A stretch of DNA of 64,000 nucleotides from positions 492,537 through 556,536 of the forward strand of contig NZ_LMPS01000004.1 in NCBI RefSeq assembly GCF_001424405.1, read 5' to 3'. Source of the DNA: Dyadobacter sp. Leaf189 (GTDB taxonomy: Bacteria > Bacteroidota > Bacteroidia > Cytophagales > Spirosomataceae). Shown in pieces: positions 17,489-26,843 of this stretch; positions within the stretch are counted from its first letter, which is position 1, and each line of letters opens with the position of its first letter. A program made the position numbers and the translations under genes. The notes beneath the pieces were generated by a model. The model worked only from the letters and a program-made list of their open reading frames with translations, searched no databases and was not told where the DNA came from.

Positions 17489-17953
17489 ATGAAACAGCAT
17501 TTATACAAAACCACCATTGAATGGACTGGCAATGCGGGAAACGGCACTACCGATTACCGGTCCTACGAGCGCAGTCACATCGTGAAAGTGAATGGAAAAG
17601 CGGATATCGCAGCTTCCTCAGACCCTGCCTTCCGGGGAGATCCCGCGCGCCACAATCCGGAAGAGCTTTTTGTAGCGTCCATTGCCTCCTGCCACATGTT
17701 ATGGTATCTGCACCTGTGCACGGAGGTGGGCGTAGTTGTAACCAGCTACACCGATCAGGCAGTGGGCACGATGGAAGAGACGAATAATGGAAGCGGGCGG
17801 TTCACAGAAGTGGTGCTATATCCCGTGGTGCAGGTACTTGCAGCGCATATGCAGGAGAAAGCGGACGCATTGCACGACAAGGCGCATCAGTTTTGCTTTA
17901 TCGCCAACTCCTGCAATTTCCCGATCCGGCACAAACCGGTTTCCTTTATCTAA
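17489..17953 (+). CDS. OsmC-family protein
   Basis: The 154-residue protein has the OsmC/Ohr layout: N-terminal beta strands, the motif H-N-P-E-E-L-F-V-A-S-I-A-S-C-H-M-L-W at about 57-74 with the first redox Cys, and a second Cys in the C-terminal helix region (A-N-S-C-N-F-P-I). The two Cys fit peroxide reduction with small thiols. The family acts on organic hydroperoxides in the cytoplasm. Its position between an MBL hydrolase gene (divergent) and DUF892/katE fits an oxidative-stress role. Confidence 0.9.
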   Translation: MKQHLYKTTIEWTGNAGNGTTDYRSYERSHIVKVNGKADIAASSDPAFRGDPARHNPEELFVASIASCHMLWYLHLCTEVGVVVTSYTDQAVGTMEETNNGSGRFTEVVLYPVVQVLAAHMQEKADALHDKAHQFCFIANSCNFPIRHKPVSFI

Positions 17954-17980
17954 CCACATTTCTGAGTATTCCGACTGCTG

Positions 17981-17997
17981 TTGGAACGGCTTTTGTA
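17981..17997 (+). promoter_or_regulatory. TTGGAAC-type upstream element
   Basis: TTGGAACGGCTTTTGTA lies 34 bases before the DUF892 start at 18032. It differs from the minus-strand element at 1261 at four of 17 positions. Confidence 0.3.
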
Positions 17998-18031
17998 AGT
18001 ACAGCGCACAGACTTTAAACCGCTTACTGTT

Positions 18032-18583
18032 ATGAAAACCGAAACAGGCTCAGAGCCAAAGTTCAAAACAAAGACATCCGTTAAAGCCGAACCGGCTCTT
18101 ACCGAATTATTCCTGGACAGCCTTAGAGATATTTACTGGGCTGAAAACCATCTCGTTAAAGTACTTCCTAAAATGATCCAATCGGCCAGCTCGCCGAAGC
18201 TTTCGAGCACTATACAGGAGCATTTGGCACAGACAGTGGAGCATGTAAGCCGACTGGAAGTGATTTTCGACCTGTTGGGTGAAAAGGCCATTGCCAAGAA
18301 GTGCGATGCCATGGAAGGACTTGCCAAAGAAGGCGAAGGTATCATTGAAAGCACCGACGAAGGCACTGCAACACGTGATGTAGGTATTATTCTCGCTTCC
18401 CAGAAAGTGGAGCATTATGAAATCGCAACTTACGGCGGACTTACCCAGCTTGCAAAAACGCTCGGTCTTGACGATGTAGCCGAGATCCTTGCCACAACAT
18501 TGGCAGAAGAAAAGCAGGCTGACGAGCTGCTTACAGAAGTTGCAGAAAATGAAGTCAATTATAAGGCTGCCGAGGAAGCCTGA
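18032..18583 (+). CDS. DUF892 (YciE/YciF-type) ferritin-like protein
   Basis: The 183-residue protein is the second DUF892 copy in the window. It has the family's L-F-L-D-S-L-R-D-I-Y-W-A-E-N-H-L opening, H-V-S-R-L-E-V-I-F-D-L-L-G-E, I-L-A-S-Q-K-V-E-H-Y-E-I-A-T-Y and a final A-E-E-K-Q-A-D-E-L-L-T-E helix. The Glu and His positions fit a ferritin-like bundle. The first 25 residues are a polar extension not present in the other copy. It is 23 bases upstream of katE, so a common transcript with catalase is likely. Confidence 0.92.
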   Translation: MKTETGSEPKFKTKTSVKAEPALTELFLDSLRDIYWAENHLVKVLPKMIQSASSPKLSSTIQEHLAQTVEHVSRLEVIFDLLGEKAIAKKCDAMEGLAKEGEGIIESTDEGTATRDVGIILASQKVEHYEIATYGGLTQLAKTLGLDDVAEILATTLAEEKQADELLTEVAENEVNYKAAEEA

Positions 18584-18606
18584 ATCTAACCACATAATTT
18601 ATTACT

Positions 18607-20793
18607 ATGGCGACTAACCAGGATCAGGAAAAACCGGCACAGCCCGACAACGATAAAATTGAAAATCTTGCCCCACATACCATCGAGGATGAGGGGACAT
18701 TGCTTACAACGAACCACGGCGTCAGGATTAATGATGACCAGAACTCCCTGAAAGCCGGAGAACGCGGGGCTACTTTGCTGGAAGATTTTATTTTCCGCGA
18801 AAAAATGACCCATTTTGACCACGAGCGCATTCCTGAGCGCATTGTGCACGCCAGAGGCTCTGCCGCGCATGGTGTGTTTAAGGTGTATGAGTCGATGGCG
18901 AATGTAACGCGGGCGCACTTTCTGAGTGATCCAAGTTTGGAAACACCTGTTTTCGTCCGGTTTTCGACGGTTGCAGGATCGCGCGGCTCTACCGACCTGG
19001 CGCGGGACGTACGCGGATTTGCTGTTAAATTCTATACACAGGAAGGTAATTTCGACCTTGTCGGAAACAACATGCCCGTGTTTTTTATTCAGGATGCAAT
19101 CAAATTCCCTGACCTGGTGCACGCTGTAAAGCCTGAGCCGGATAATGAAATTCCGCAGGCAGCTTCGGCACACGATACTTTCTGGGATTTCATCTCATTG
19201 ATGCCGGAGTCAGCGCACATGATCATGTGGACCATGAGCGACCGGGCAATTCCGCGCAGCTACCGGATGATGGAAGGATTTGGTGTACATACATTCCGTT
19301 TTGTGAATGCAGAAGGGGTATCGCACTTTGTCAAATTCCATTGGAAACCATTACTGGGTGTACACTCGGTAGCCTGGGACGAAGCCCAGAAAATTTCAGG
19401 AAAAGACCCTGACTTCCACCGTCGCGACCTTTGGGATGCGATCGAAAGCGGAAACTTCCCGGAATGGGAATTGGGTGTGCAAATCGTTCCCGAGGAAGAC
19501 GAATTCAAATTCGAGTTTGACCTGCTTGATCCCACAAAGATCATCCCGGAAGAACTGGTACCTGTGCAGCGCATTGGTAAATTGACATTGAACCGCAACC
19601 CGGACAATTTCTTTGCAGAAACAGAGCAGGTGGCGTACCATATCGGTCACGTTGTACCTGGTATCGATTTCACAAACGATCCGCTTTTGCAGGGAAGGCT
19701 GTTTTCATATACAGATACCCAGCTGCTGCGTCTTGGCGGACCTAACTTCCACGAGATACCTATCAACAGACCGATTGTACCGGTGCATAACAACCAGCGG
19801 GACGGTTTCATGCGGCAGACGATCAACCGTGGTAAATCAAGCTACGGACCGAATACGATCGGCAACAACTACCCTGCCCAGGCGAAAGCTTCGGAAGGTG
19901 GTTTTACCAGTTACCCGGAAAGGGTTGACGCACGCAAAGTGCGTGCAAGAAGCAGAAGCTTCTTCGATCATTTCAGTCAGGCGCGTTTGTTCTTCAACAG
20001 CCAGTCTGAGCCTGAAAAAGACCATTTAATTGACGCGCTCAGCTTTGAGCTCGGGAAGGTTACTTCACCGGAAATCCGTACCCGGATGCTGGGTATCCTC
20101 TCGCTGATAGATAAGGCACTGGCGGCAGAAGTAGCTTTCGCACTTCGTCTTCCTGTACCGGAAGATCCCGAGCTGCCTGTAAACAGGAGCATTCCGGCGG
20201 ACGCAGATCCTGCTGATTATGATTCCATTATGGCAGAGGGAAGCCTGAAATCTTCTGCTGCTTTGAGCATGGCGAATACGGTAAAAGATACGATCGCTAC
20301 ACGTAAGATCGCATTCCTGGCGGCAGACGGTGTTGATGAGAAATCATTGATGACGGTGAAAAACGCATTGGAAGGTGCAGGTGCCGTAGTGGAAATTGTA
20401 GCGCCGCGCCACAGCTACCTTATCGCTGAAAACGATACTCAAATCACTGTGGATCACACGTTCCTGACAGCTGCATCCGTATTGTTCGATGCGATTTATG
20501 TACCTGGCGGAACAAACAGCGTAGCAACTATAGAAGCAGATGCCGACGCGGTACACTTCCTGAATGAAGCTTTCAGACATTGCAAGGCTATTGCAGCTGA
20601 TGCCGGGGCTATTCAGGTGCTGGAAGCAACTTATTTCAGCAAGAAACTACCGGCAGATTTCTCCGATGCAACGGTGATCAAGGAGGGATTAGTTGTACTT
20701 GATGATGCGGAAGCATTGGCGGACAAGTTCATTCTGGCGATTTCGCAGCACCGTTTCTGGGAGCGCGAGAAACCAAGACGCGTTCCTGCATAA
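18607..20793 (+). CDS. katE: Large-subunit catalase KatE (HPII type)
   Basis: At 728 residues this is a clade-2 large catalase. The catalytic His is His81 in V-H-A-R-G-S, the Asn is near 154 ([10 protein letters not shown]) and the proximal haem Tyr is Tyr368 in R-L-F-S-Y-T-D-T-Q. The C-terminal 150 residues (from about 560: [10 protein letters not shown]) form the class-I glutamine-amidotransferase/DJ-1-like domain found in HPII. It breaks down hydrogen peroxide in the cytoplasm. It follows a DUF892 gene and ends at a bidirectional terminator shared with an ankyrin gene. Confidence 0.96.
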   Translation: MATNQDQEKPAQPDNDKIENLAPHTIEDEGTLLTTNHGVRINDDQNSLKAGERGATLLEDFIFREKMTHFDHERIPERIVHARGSAAHGVFKVYESMANVTRAHFLSDPSLETPVFVRFSTVAGSRGSTDLARDVRGFAVKFYTQEGNFDLVGNNMPVFFIQDAIKFPDLVHAVKPEPDNEIPQAASAHDTFWDFISLMPESAHMIMWTMSDRAIPRSYRMMEGFGVHTFRFVNAEGVSHFVKFHWKPLLGVHSVAWDEAQKISGKDPDFHRRDLWDAIESGNFPEWELGVQIVPEEDEFKFEFDLLDPTKIIPEELVPVQRIGKLTLNRNPDNFFAETEQVAYHIGHVVPGIDFTNDPLLQGRLFSYTDTQLLRLGGPNFHEIPINRPIVPVHNNQRDGFMRQTINRGKSSYGPNTIGNNYPAQAKASEGGFTSYPERVDARKVRARSRSFFDHFSQARLFFNSQSEPEKDHLIDALSFELGKVTSPEIRTRMLGILSLIDKALAAEVAFALRLPVPEDPELPVNRSIPADADPADYDSIMAEGSLKSSAALSMANTVKDTIATRKIAFLAADGVDEKSLMTVKNALEGAGAVVEIVAPRHSYLIAENDTQITVDHTFLTAASVLFDAIYVPGGTNSVATIEADADAVHFLNEAFRHCKAIAADAGAIQVLEATYFSKKLPADFSDATVIKEGLVVLDDAEALADKFILAISQHRFWEREKPRRVPA

Positions 20794-20813
20794 TCGTGCA
20801 TTAACCCATAATA

Positions 20814-20846
20814 AAAACACCCGGACTTTGTGAGTCCGGGTGTTTT
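20814..20846. terminator. Bidirectional terminator between katE and ankyrin gene
   Basis: AAAACACCCGGACT and AGTCCGGGTGTTTT form a 14-bp stem around TTGTG, with T-rich ends on both strands. Confidence 0.88.
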
Positions 20847-20881
20847 GCTTTAAAGCAGGTAAGGCTTAAAGAAATGAGCTA

Positions 20882-21358
20882 TCAGGCTTTTTCGAGTATG
20901 TCCAGCGCTTCCTGGTTATTCTGCTGGGCAGCAAGATCATATACAGACAGGCCACGCGCGTCGAGGATACTTGTATCGGCACCCCGGCTGATCAGCAACT
21001 TTACGAGATCATTGCGCCCAAACATGGTCGCAAACATCAATGCGGTACCGCCGTTTCCGTGTTGCAGGTCCAGGTTAGCGCCTTTTTCAATCAGGAGATC
21101 TGCGATATCTGCATAGCCTTTGAATGCGGCTCCCATCAATGCGGTATTTCCTCCATAGTCCGCACCATTTACATCTGCGCCGGAATCAATGAGAAATCTG
21201 GCTGCTTCCAGCTGGTTGTTGTAACAAGCCACGATCAACGGCGTGTAGCCTTTTTCGTCCCGGCAGTTTACATCTGTTTTCAGGTCCATGAGCTCTTGCA
21301 GAACAGGAACATTCCCCAGTCTGGCTGCGTGGATTATCACTTGAGTGTAGTTTTCCAT
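20882..21358 (-). CDS. Ankyrin repeat protein
   Basis: The 158-residue protein is made of about four ankyrin repeats, seen as repeated G-x-T-P-L / G-x-T-A-L-M and L-I-x-x-G-A-x-x-(N/D) motifs (for example L-I-D-S-G-A-D-V-N-G, L-I-E-K-G-A-N-L-D, L-I-S-R-G-A-D-T-S). There is no signal peptide. Ankyrin proteins next to catalase genes are known from Pseudomonas (AnkB beside KatB), where the ankyrin protein is needed for full catalase activity. Here the two genes are convergent, so the link is suggestive only. Confidence 0.9.
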   Translation of the reverse strand: MENYTQVIIHAARLGNVPVLQELMDLKTDVNCRDEKGYTPLIVACYNNQLEAARFLIDSGADVNGADYGGNTALMGAAFKGYADIADLLIEKGANLDLQHGNGGTALMFATMFGRNDLVKLLISRGADTSILDARGLSVYDLAAQQNNQEALDILEKA

Positions 21359-21502
21359 TAGTTATGTAGTGTTAATATTTTCCGTTTTACCAAATATTAT
21401 ACCATTGAGAGAGGCTGACTCAACTTACCGGCAAAAACCAGGTCGGTAATGCTGGCGTGATAATTTAGAATCTTCCTTTTTTGACATTACACGACCACAT
21501 TA

Positions 21503-23314
21503 ATGCATAAACCCGACTACCACCGCATTGAAGATTACGGCCTGATCGGCAACCTGAAAACAGTAGCACTGGTCTCTGTCGACGCATCGATCGACTTCAT
21601 GTGTTATCCCTCGTTTGACTCTCCTACCGTTTTTGCCAAATTACTCGACAACAGGAAAGGCGGGAGCTTTGAGGTATTCCCTCAAATGGAAAACTACAAC
21701 ACCAAGCAGATTTACTTACCCGCAACTGCTGTGCTGCTGACGCGCTTTTTTTCGGAAGAAGGAATTGCGGAAGTGACGGACTATATGCCCATTAATGAAG
21801 ATGCCAAAGACAATTCAACTGCGATCGTGCGGCAGATCAAAACGGTTCGCGGCAATATCAAATTCCATGTGAGATGCCAGCCGGCATTTGACTACGCACA
21901 AAGCACGCATTCCTGTGAGCTGCGGGATGATGCGGTATACTTTAATCCTGATAACGCAGAAAACAATGTACTGCGACTGATCGCGGACGTGCCGCTCGGA
22001 ATGGAAGAACTCGCAGGTACCGCTGAATTTACCTTAAAGCAGGGAGAAACTGCCTGCCTCGTCCTTGAATGCGGCAAAAGCAAAGTTGAGCACGAAAATC
22101 CCATTGATGCTTACAAGACTGACACTTACCCGGAAACCATTGAATTCTGGCGAAACTGGTCTAAAAAATCTACTTACAAGGGCCGTTGGAATGGTACTGT
22201 GAACCGCTCGGCGATCACATTGAAACTGCTTACTTCCCGTGAGCTCGGCTCAATGGTAGCTGCACCGACATTCAGCTTGCCCGAGACGATCGGTGGCTCA
22301 CGTAACTGGGACTACCGCTTTATGTGGATACGCGACGCGGCATTTACCATGTACGCATTCCTTCGCCTCGGCTATAATGATGAAGCGACCGCGTTTCTTA
22401 AATGGATCCACGATCGCTGCCGCGAAGACAAATTGTACCTGATGTACACTATTTCGGGAGCACACGATCTCGCCGAACGCGAGCTCGAAAACCTCGAAGG
22501 TTACAAAGCATCCAAGCCCGTGCGCATCGGCAATGCTGCACAGGACCAGTACCAGCTGGATATTTACGGCGAGCTGATCGATACCATTTATATCTATAAC
22601 AAACAGCATGCGCCCATTACTTTCGAGTTTTGGGAAACGATTGTGGAGCAGGTGAATGAGGTAATTGAAAAATGGCAGACTGCCGATCACGGGATCTGGG
22701 AGATACGCAATGTGGAGAAGGAGTTTCTGCACAGCCGGCTGATGTGCTGGGTTGCTATGGACCGTGCGATCAAGATCGGGCAGCACCGCTCCTTCCCTTT
22801 TCCCGAAAACCAATGGAAGGAAGTAAGAGATGCCATTTACGCGGACATTTACCACAATTTCTGGAATGATGAAGTGGGTGCATGGGTACAATACAAAGGC
22901 GCCAAAAACGTGGACGCAAGTGTACTGCTGATGTCGCTGATGCACTTTATTTCCCCGCACGAGCCGCGCTGGCTTTCTACCCTGAATGTTGTGGAAGAGC
23001 AGCTGGGCATTGATGTGCTGCTATACCGCTACAAGAACGGACCGGATCAATTTGACGGACTCGAAGGCGAGGAAGGTACTTTCAATATGTGCTCGTTCTG
23101 GTTTATCGAATCGCTCGCCAAAAGCGGGCAGGTATCGAAAGCGCTTGATAGCTTTGAGAAAATGGTAGGTTATGCCAATCACCTCGGCTTGTTCAGTGAG
23201 CAGATCGGCCACAAGGCGGAGCACCTGGGCAACTTCCCGCAAGCTTTCACCCACCTCGCATTGATCAGCGCGGCGTTGGAAATTGACAAGCAGCTGGACA
23301 GGACAGGGTATTAG
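21503..23314 (+). CDS. GH15 glucoamylase/trehalase-type glycosidase
   Basis: The 603-residue cytoplasmic protein has the N-terminal domain typical of bacterial GH15 enzymes (I-E-D-Y-G-L-I-G-N, V-A-L-V-S-V-D-A-S-I-D) and an (alpha/alpha)6 barrel with G-G-S-R-N-W-D-Y-R-F-M-W-I-R-D-A. The ending F-S-E-Q-I-G-H and L-G-N-F-P-Q-A-F-T-H-L-A-L contains the second catalytic Glu. Family members hydrolyse alpha-glucans or trehalose to glucose. With glgX in the same island it could take part in turnover of storage glucan or trehalose. The stop overlaps the convergent receptor gene by four bases. Confidence 0.92.
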   Translation: MHKPDYHRIEDYGLIGNLKTVALVSVDASIDFMCYPSFDSPTVFAKLLDNRKGGSFEVFPQMENYNTKQIYLPATAVLLTRFFSEEGIAEVTDYMPINEDAKDNSTAIVRQIKTVRGNIKFHVRCQPAFDYAQSTHSCELRDDAVYFNPDNAENNVLRLIADVPLGMEELAGTAEFTLKQGETACLVLECGKSKVEHENPIDAYKTDTYPETIEFWRNWSKKSTYKGRWNGTVNRSAITLKLLTSRELGSMVAAPTFSLPETIGGSRNWDYRFMWIRDAAFTMYAFLRLGYNDEATAFLKWIHDRCREDKLYLMYTISGAHDLAERELENLEGYKASKPVRIGNAAQDQYQLDIYGELIDTIYIYNKQHAPITFEFWETIVEQVNEVIEKWQTADHGIWEIRNVEKEFLHSRLMCWVAMDRAIKIGQHRSFPFPENQWKEVRDAIYADIYHNFWNDEVGAWVQYKGAKNVDASVLLMSLMHFISPHEPRWLSTLNVVEEQLGIDVLLYRYKNGPDQFDGLEGEEGTFNMCSFWFIESLAKSGQVSKALDSFEKMVGYANHLGLFSEQIGHKAEHLGNFPQAFTHLALISAALEIDKQLDRTGY

Positions 23315-25761
23315 AACTCTTTTTCACCAAATTCGCTGACAGGCAGCTTCGCTTTTTTCGCAAGTGAATTGAGGCTGTAAGTCAGGTTAATTGTAAACAT
23401 ATCCGTTTCCTGGATGTAGTTGGTGGTAGTGTAAAAGTCCCTGCCGTAAGTGGTAATGCGCTGCTTGTTCGAGCCCAGCAAGCCCAGGTCGATCTGCTGC
23501 CATTGCAGCAATGCGGATAGTTTCCCTTTTAAAAACGTCTTTCTCAGGGCCAGGGCCGGGTTCAGGAACCTTGAATCTTCGCCCTGGGCTGTAACCCGTT
23601 GCGACAGGTAATTGTAAGTCAGCTGTACATTCCACGTCGGAGCAAGCCGGAAGCTGGTATTTGCATTAACAGAAAATACAATACTGCGCTGATTAACAGC
23701 CACATCCTGATTAAACAATGCACCTTTGATCTTGTAGTTATAAACATTTCCGCCCGCGTAAAACTGCCACCAGCTGGTCAGCTGCAAGCTGGTACCGGCC
23801 TCAATGCCCCAGGAAGTGGCGAGTCCCGCATTGGTATAAATGCGGTTGAGGATCGTGTCATTATAAACACTGTTGACCCTGTTGACCACGTTTTTGATCC
23901 GTTGGTTGTAGACTGTGGCAAACACCGTGTTTTTACCAAAATCCCTGATAATACCAATTTCAGAAAGGTCAATAAACTCCGGCAGGATGTTGGGATCGCC
24001 GGATTCAAGCGTTTCGGAATGCTCGCGTTCGGGGAATGGGTTGAGCTCCGCATTGGTAGACCGCTGCACCCTTTTGCTGTAATTTGCTTTCAGCCGGAGG
24101 TTTTTGCCTGCCTGGTACTGCAGGCTGGCTGTCGGGAAAAGGTTGGACAAATTAAGGTGTCGCGTTGCATCCGTTCCAGCTGTAAATGCGCGGGTTGAAT
24201 ACTCGTACCGCAAACCGCCCGCATACTCGATTTTCCCCTGCTTGCCTGCGTACTGCACAAACGTGGCGTGGATCTGATTTGCTACCCGAGTGCGGCTGCT
24301 GAATTCAGGCACAAGTTCCAGCGTACCATCTTCTATATTCTGGTTTAGATACTGAAACGCTCCTTTCTGGACCTGGTTGCGGTACTGGTATCCTGCTTCC
24401 AGCTTTCCTTTGCCAAGGTTCACTGCATAATCCGCACGAAAACGGTACGCATTCAGCGGGTTCTCGCTTGGGTTGCGGGTGTACTGCAATACTTTGAGGC
24501 GCGCGGGTTGGTCGGTATTCAGGTTGGTTGTCAGTCCATCCAGCTCGGCCTGCTCGTACAAACCGGATATGGATAGGGACGATTTGTTCGTAAAAGTGTG
24601 TACATAATCCAGGTTACCTAATGTGATATCTGCCGTTTTCCGCGCAATGTTGCTGTTGAAATACGTGATCCTTCCTACTACTTCACCTGTTGTCAGGTTG
24701 GTTTTTGTGTTGTTGTAAACAATGTCCGCGCGGCGCGACTGTGAGCGGTATCCTTTGTAAATCCCTGCTGAAATGCTGTTATTCTGATTGGGCATAAATG
24801 AGAGCGATGCGCGGCCGGTGTAATTGTACCTGTCGAAACTGCGCTCCCCGTTGGAAGGAAAGGTAGTCTGGATGTTACCGATGGTCGTGCGCACGTCCCC
24901 TACTCTCCTGCCAGCAATATCGTTTCTAAGGTAACTCCCACTCATTTGGAAATCCCATTTGGCACTCCTGAAACCGAACGACGCGTCTGCACCGAAACGC
25001 CGTGGATTTTTCAGGTTATCATAAGTGAACACAGCGGGCAGTCCGCCCATTACATTGGCAGAAAAATAGCGCTCTCCGGCCACAGCAGCCTTCGTCACAA
25101 TATTGATGATCCCGCCTTTGCCGTCGGGATCAAACCTGGCCGAAGGAGAAGTAATTACCTCCACATTTTCGATGAGATTGGCTGGTAGCTGGCTCAATAC
25201 CTGCGCAGGGTCGGATTGTACCGGCTTTCCATTGATCAGCACCAGAAAGCCCGAAGATCCTCTTAATGTAATCGCACCTTCACTGTTCACGGTCACAGAT
25301 GGCGTGTTTCGTAAAACGTCCACTGCGGTGCCGCCTTTGCTGTTCAGGAAACTGCCTGCCTTGTATACCTGCCTGTCGACTTTATTCTCCACAACTCCCT
25401 GCGTGCCACGCACACGCACCTCTTCCAGCATTCGGGAGTCGGCACGCAAGGCGATGTTGACGACCTGGTTGCCGCCGGTTTCCAGCAAAGTCTGCTGCTG
25501 ATTATAGTAGCCGATATACTGCGCCTGAATGTAGTAAGTCCCTGGCGCGATATCGCTGAACTGGTAAGCCCCCTGCTCGTTCGCGACCACGCCGTTGACG
25601 AGTGTCGAGTCGCTGCTTTTGTACAATGTAACCGAGCTGAATGAAAGTGGCAGGCCGGTTTGCTGGTCGGTCACTTTTCCGGATATACCAAAAGTAATTT
25701 GCGCTGATGCATTGAGAAAGCTGCACAGCCCTAAAAACAGCAATGTAAAGAGTTTCATCAA
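23311..25761 (-). CDS. TonB-receptor-type outer membrane beta-barrel protein
   Basis: The 816-residue protein has a signal peptide (M-M-K-L-F-T-L-L-F-L-G-L-C-S-F-L-N-A-S-A), a carboxypeptidase-regulatory-like domain (about 25-105, I-S-G-K-V-T-D-Q-Q-T-G-L-P-L), a plug domain (about 125-225, V-L-R-N-T-P-S-V-T-V and L-I-N-G-K-P) and a large barrel with alternating aromatic strands. This is the 'outer membrane beta-barrel family' of TonB-dependent receptors common in Bacteroidota. No SusD partner is next to it, so an uptake role for polysaccharide is not supported. The AraC regulator lies directly upstream. Confidence 0.9.
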   Translation of the reverse strand: MMKLFTLLFLGLCSFLNASAQITFGISGKVTDQQTGLPLSFSSVTLYKSSDSTLVNGVVANEQGAYQFSDIAPGTYYIQAQYIGYYNQQQTLLETGGNQVVNIALRADSRMLEEVRVRGTQGVVENKVDRQVYKAGSFLNSKGGTAVDVLRNTPSVTVNSEGAITLRGSSGFLVLINGKPVQSDPAQVLSQLPANLIENVEVITSPSARFDPDGKGGIINIVTKAAVAGERYFSANVMGGLPAVFTYDNLKNPRRFGADASFGFRSAKWDFQMSGSYLRNDIAGRRVGDVRTTIGNIQTTFPSNGERSFDRYNYTGRASLSFMPNQNNSISAGIYKGYRSQSRRADIVYNNTKTNLTTGEVVGRITYFNSNIARKTADITLGNLDYVHTFTNKSSLSISGLYEQAELDGLTTNLNTDQPARLKVLQYTRNPSENPLNAYRFRADYAVNLGKGKLEAGYQYRNQVQKGAFQYLNQNIEDGTLELVPEFSSRTRVANQIHATFVQYAGKQGKIEYAGGLRYEYSTRAFTAGTDATRHLNLSNLFPTASLQYQAGKNLRLKANYSKRVQRSTNAELNPFPEREHSETLESGDPNILPEFIDLSEIGIIRDFGKNTVFATVYNQRIKNVVNRVNSVYNDTILNRIYTNAGLATSWGIEAGTSLQLTSWWQFYAGGNVYNYKIKGALFNQDVAVNQRSIVFSVNANTSFRLAPTWNVQLTYNYLSQRVTAQGEDSRFLNPALALRKTFLKGKLSALLQWQQIDLGLLGSNKQRITTYGRDFYTTTNYIQETDMFTINLTYSLNSLAKKAKLPVSEFGEKEF

Positions 25762-25854
25762 AAGTAAATTTCGCCGGATCGGAGTTGTTGATCAGGCAAA
25801 ATTATACCCTGTAACCTGGTAGACTTGGTAGTATAAGTCCAAAAACTGGTACAT

Positions 25855-26670
25855 TCAGGAAATTCCTTTCCTGTAAATGCCGGGCAGCACACCCACCTGC
25901 CTTTTAAAAAACTTGTTGAAGTGTGACGGATCGGTAAAGCCCAGTTCATAGGCAATCTCGGACAATGTATCCTCCGAATAGAGCAGCCGCTTTTTGGCTT
26001 CCAGGTTCAGTCTGGCATTGATCAGCTCGCCCGCCGTTTTGTCCAGGACCTTCCGGCAGGTATTGTTGAGTGTTTTGGTAGTAACATGCAGGCTGTCTGC
26101 ATAAAAACCTACTTCATGATTGGTTTTATAATGTGCATCGACCAGGCCGAAAAAGGCTGTCAGCTGATCAGGTAAAACCTGCGGCTGCGGCGTATCGGTT
26201 TCCCTTTTTAACAGATTGAATAATAATTGCAGGTAAGTCTGGATCACCGCGAGATAATTTTCCTGCTGCTCCTGGTATTCAGTTTCTATGTTTTCGAATA
26301 GCTCGCAAATCTTCTTATCCACATGTTCCAGCTCATATCCATTTTTAAAAATGGGTGGAAAGCTTTGGAAAAGAGAGTTGTAGAAAGGCTGGTTGAGCAG
26401 GAAATCTTTTTGCAGCATGATCACAAAACCTTTGGGAATCTCTGTAAGCGCCCAGCTGTGGATCTGGCCGGGCATCACGAAATACAGACTGAAAGGTTTA
26501 ACCTCAAAATGATGGTGATCAATATGGTGCACACCCGCGCCTTCCCGGAGGTAAATGATTTCGAGATAATCCTTGTGACCGTGGGGGTTGGTCGTTTTGA
26601 TCACTTCCTTCATTCTCTTGATCCTGAACAGCTCTGCTGTTTCGAGCTTGTTCTTTACGGGTATCTGCAT
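25855..26670 (-). CDS. AraC-family transcriptional regulator
   Basis: The 271-residue protein has an N-terminal cupin-like sensing domain (about 20-110, with H-H-I-D-H-H-H-F-E-V-K-P) and a C-terminal pair of helix-turn-helix motifs (about 170-268) ending in 'AYELGFTDPSHFNKFFKRQV', the AraC signature. It lies 93 bases upstream of the barrel receptor gene on the same strand and probably regulates it or is co-transcribed. On the other side it is divergent from the ArsR operon, and the shared gap of 173 bases contains the double operator at 26778. Confidence 0.92.
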   Translation of the reverse strand: MQIPVKNKLETAELFRIKRMKEVIKTTNPHGHKDYLEIIYLREGAGVHHIDHHHFEVKPFSLYFVMPGQIHSWALTEIPKGFVIMLQKDFLLNQPFYNSLFQSFPPIFKNGYELEHVDKKICELFENIETEYQEQQENYLAVIQTYLQLLFNLLKRETDTPQPQVLPDQLTAFFGLVDAHYKTNHEVGFYADSLHVTTKTLNNTCRKVLDKTAGELINARLNLEAKKRLLYSEDTLSEIAYELGFTDPSHFNKFFKRQVGVLPGIYRKGIS

Positions 26671-26777
26671 GCGGTTTTTAGCGGGTTAGGTGAATGCAAC
26701 ATAAACACATACACGGGGATTATCATACAAGTTTCGATAGTCTTTGAAAATAGTTGAACAAGTTTTTTTGAAGACAG

Positions 26778-26826
26778 TTGCATAACCGTTTGGTTATATA
26801 TATAATTGCATAACCGAACGGTTATA
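26778..26826 (+). promoter_or_regulatory. Double palindromic operator of ArsR module 1
   Basis: Two 16-bp palindromes, ATAACCGTTTGGTTAT (26782-26797) and ATAACCGAACGGTTAT (26810-26825), each preceded by TTGC, repeat at a distance of 28 bp. The second ends 18 bases before the ArsR start at 26844. The architecture is the same as at 51684-51730, with a different half-site sequence. An autoregulatory site for the ArsR protein is inferred. Confidence 0.75.
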
Positions 26827-26843
26827 TTTATTTAAAAATTGAG

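Noticed and set aside
1261-17997. TTGGCAY elements as true sigma-54 promoters
   Set aside because: The -12 GC is absent in all five, so sigma-54 identity is not supported.
22298-22960. 220-codon minus-strand frame opposite GH15
   Set aside because: Antisense to conserved GH15 barrel motifs; no domain of its own.
23311-26670. AraC plus barrel receptor as a polysaccharide utilisation locus
   Set aside because: No SusD-like gene and no glycan enzyme are next to it; the GH43 and GH15 genes are distant or oppositely arranged.
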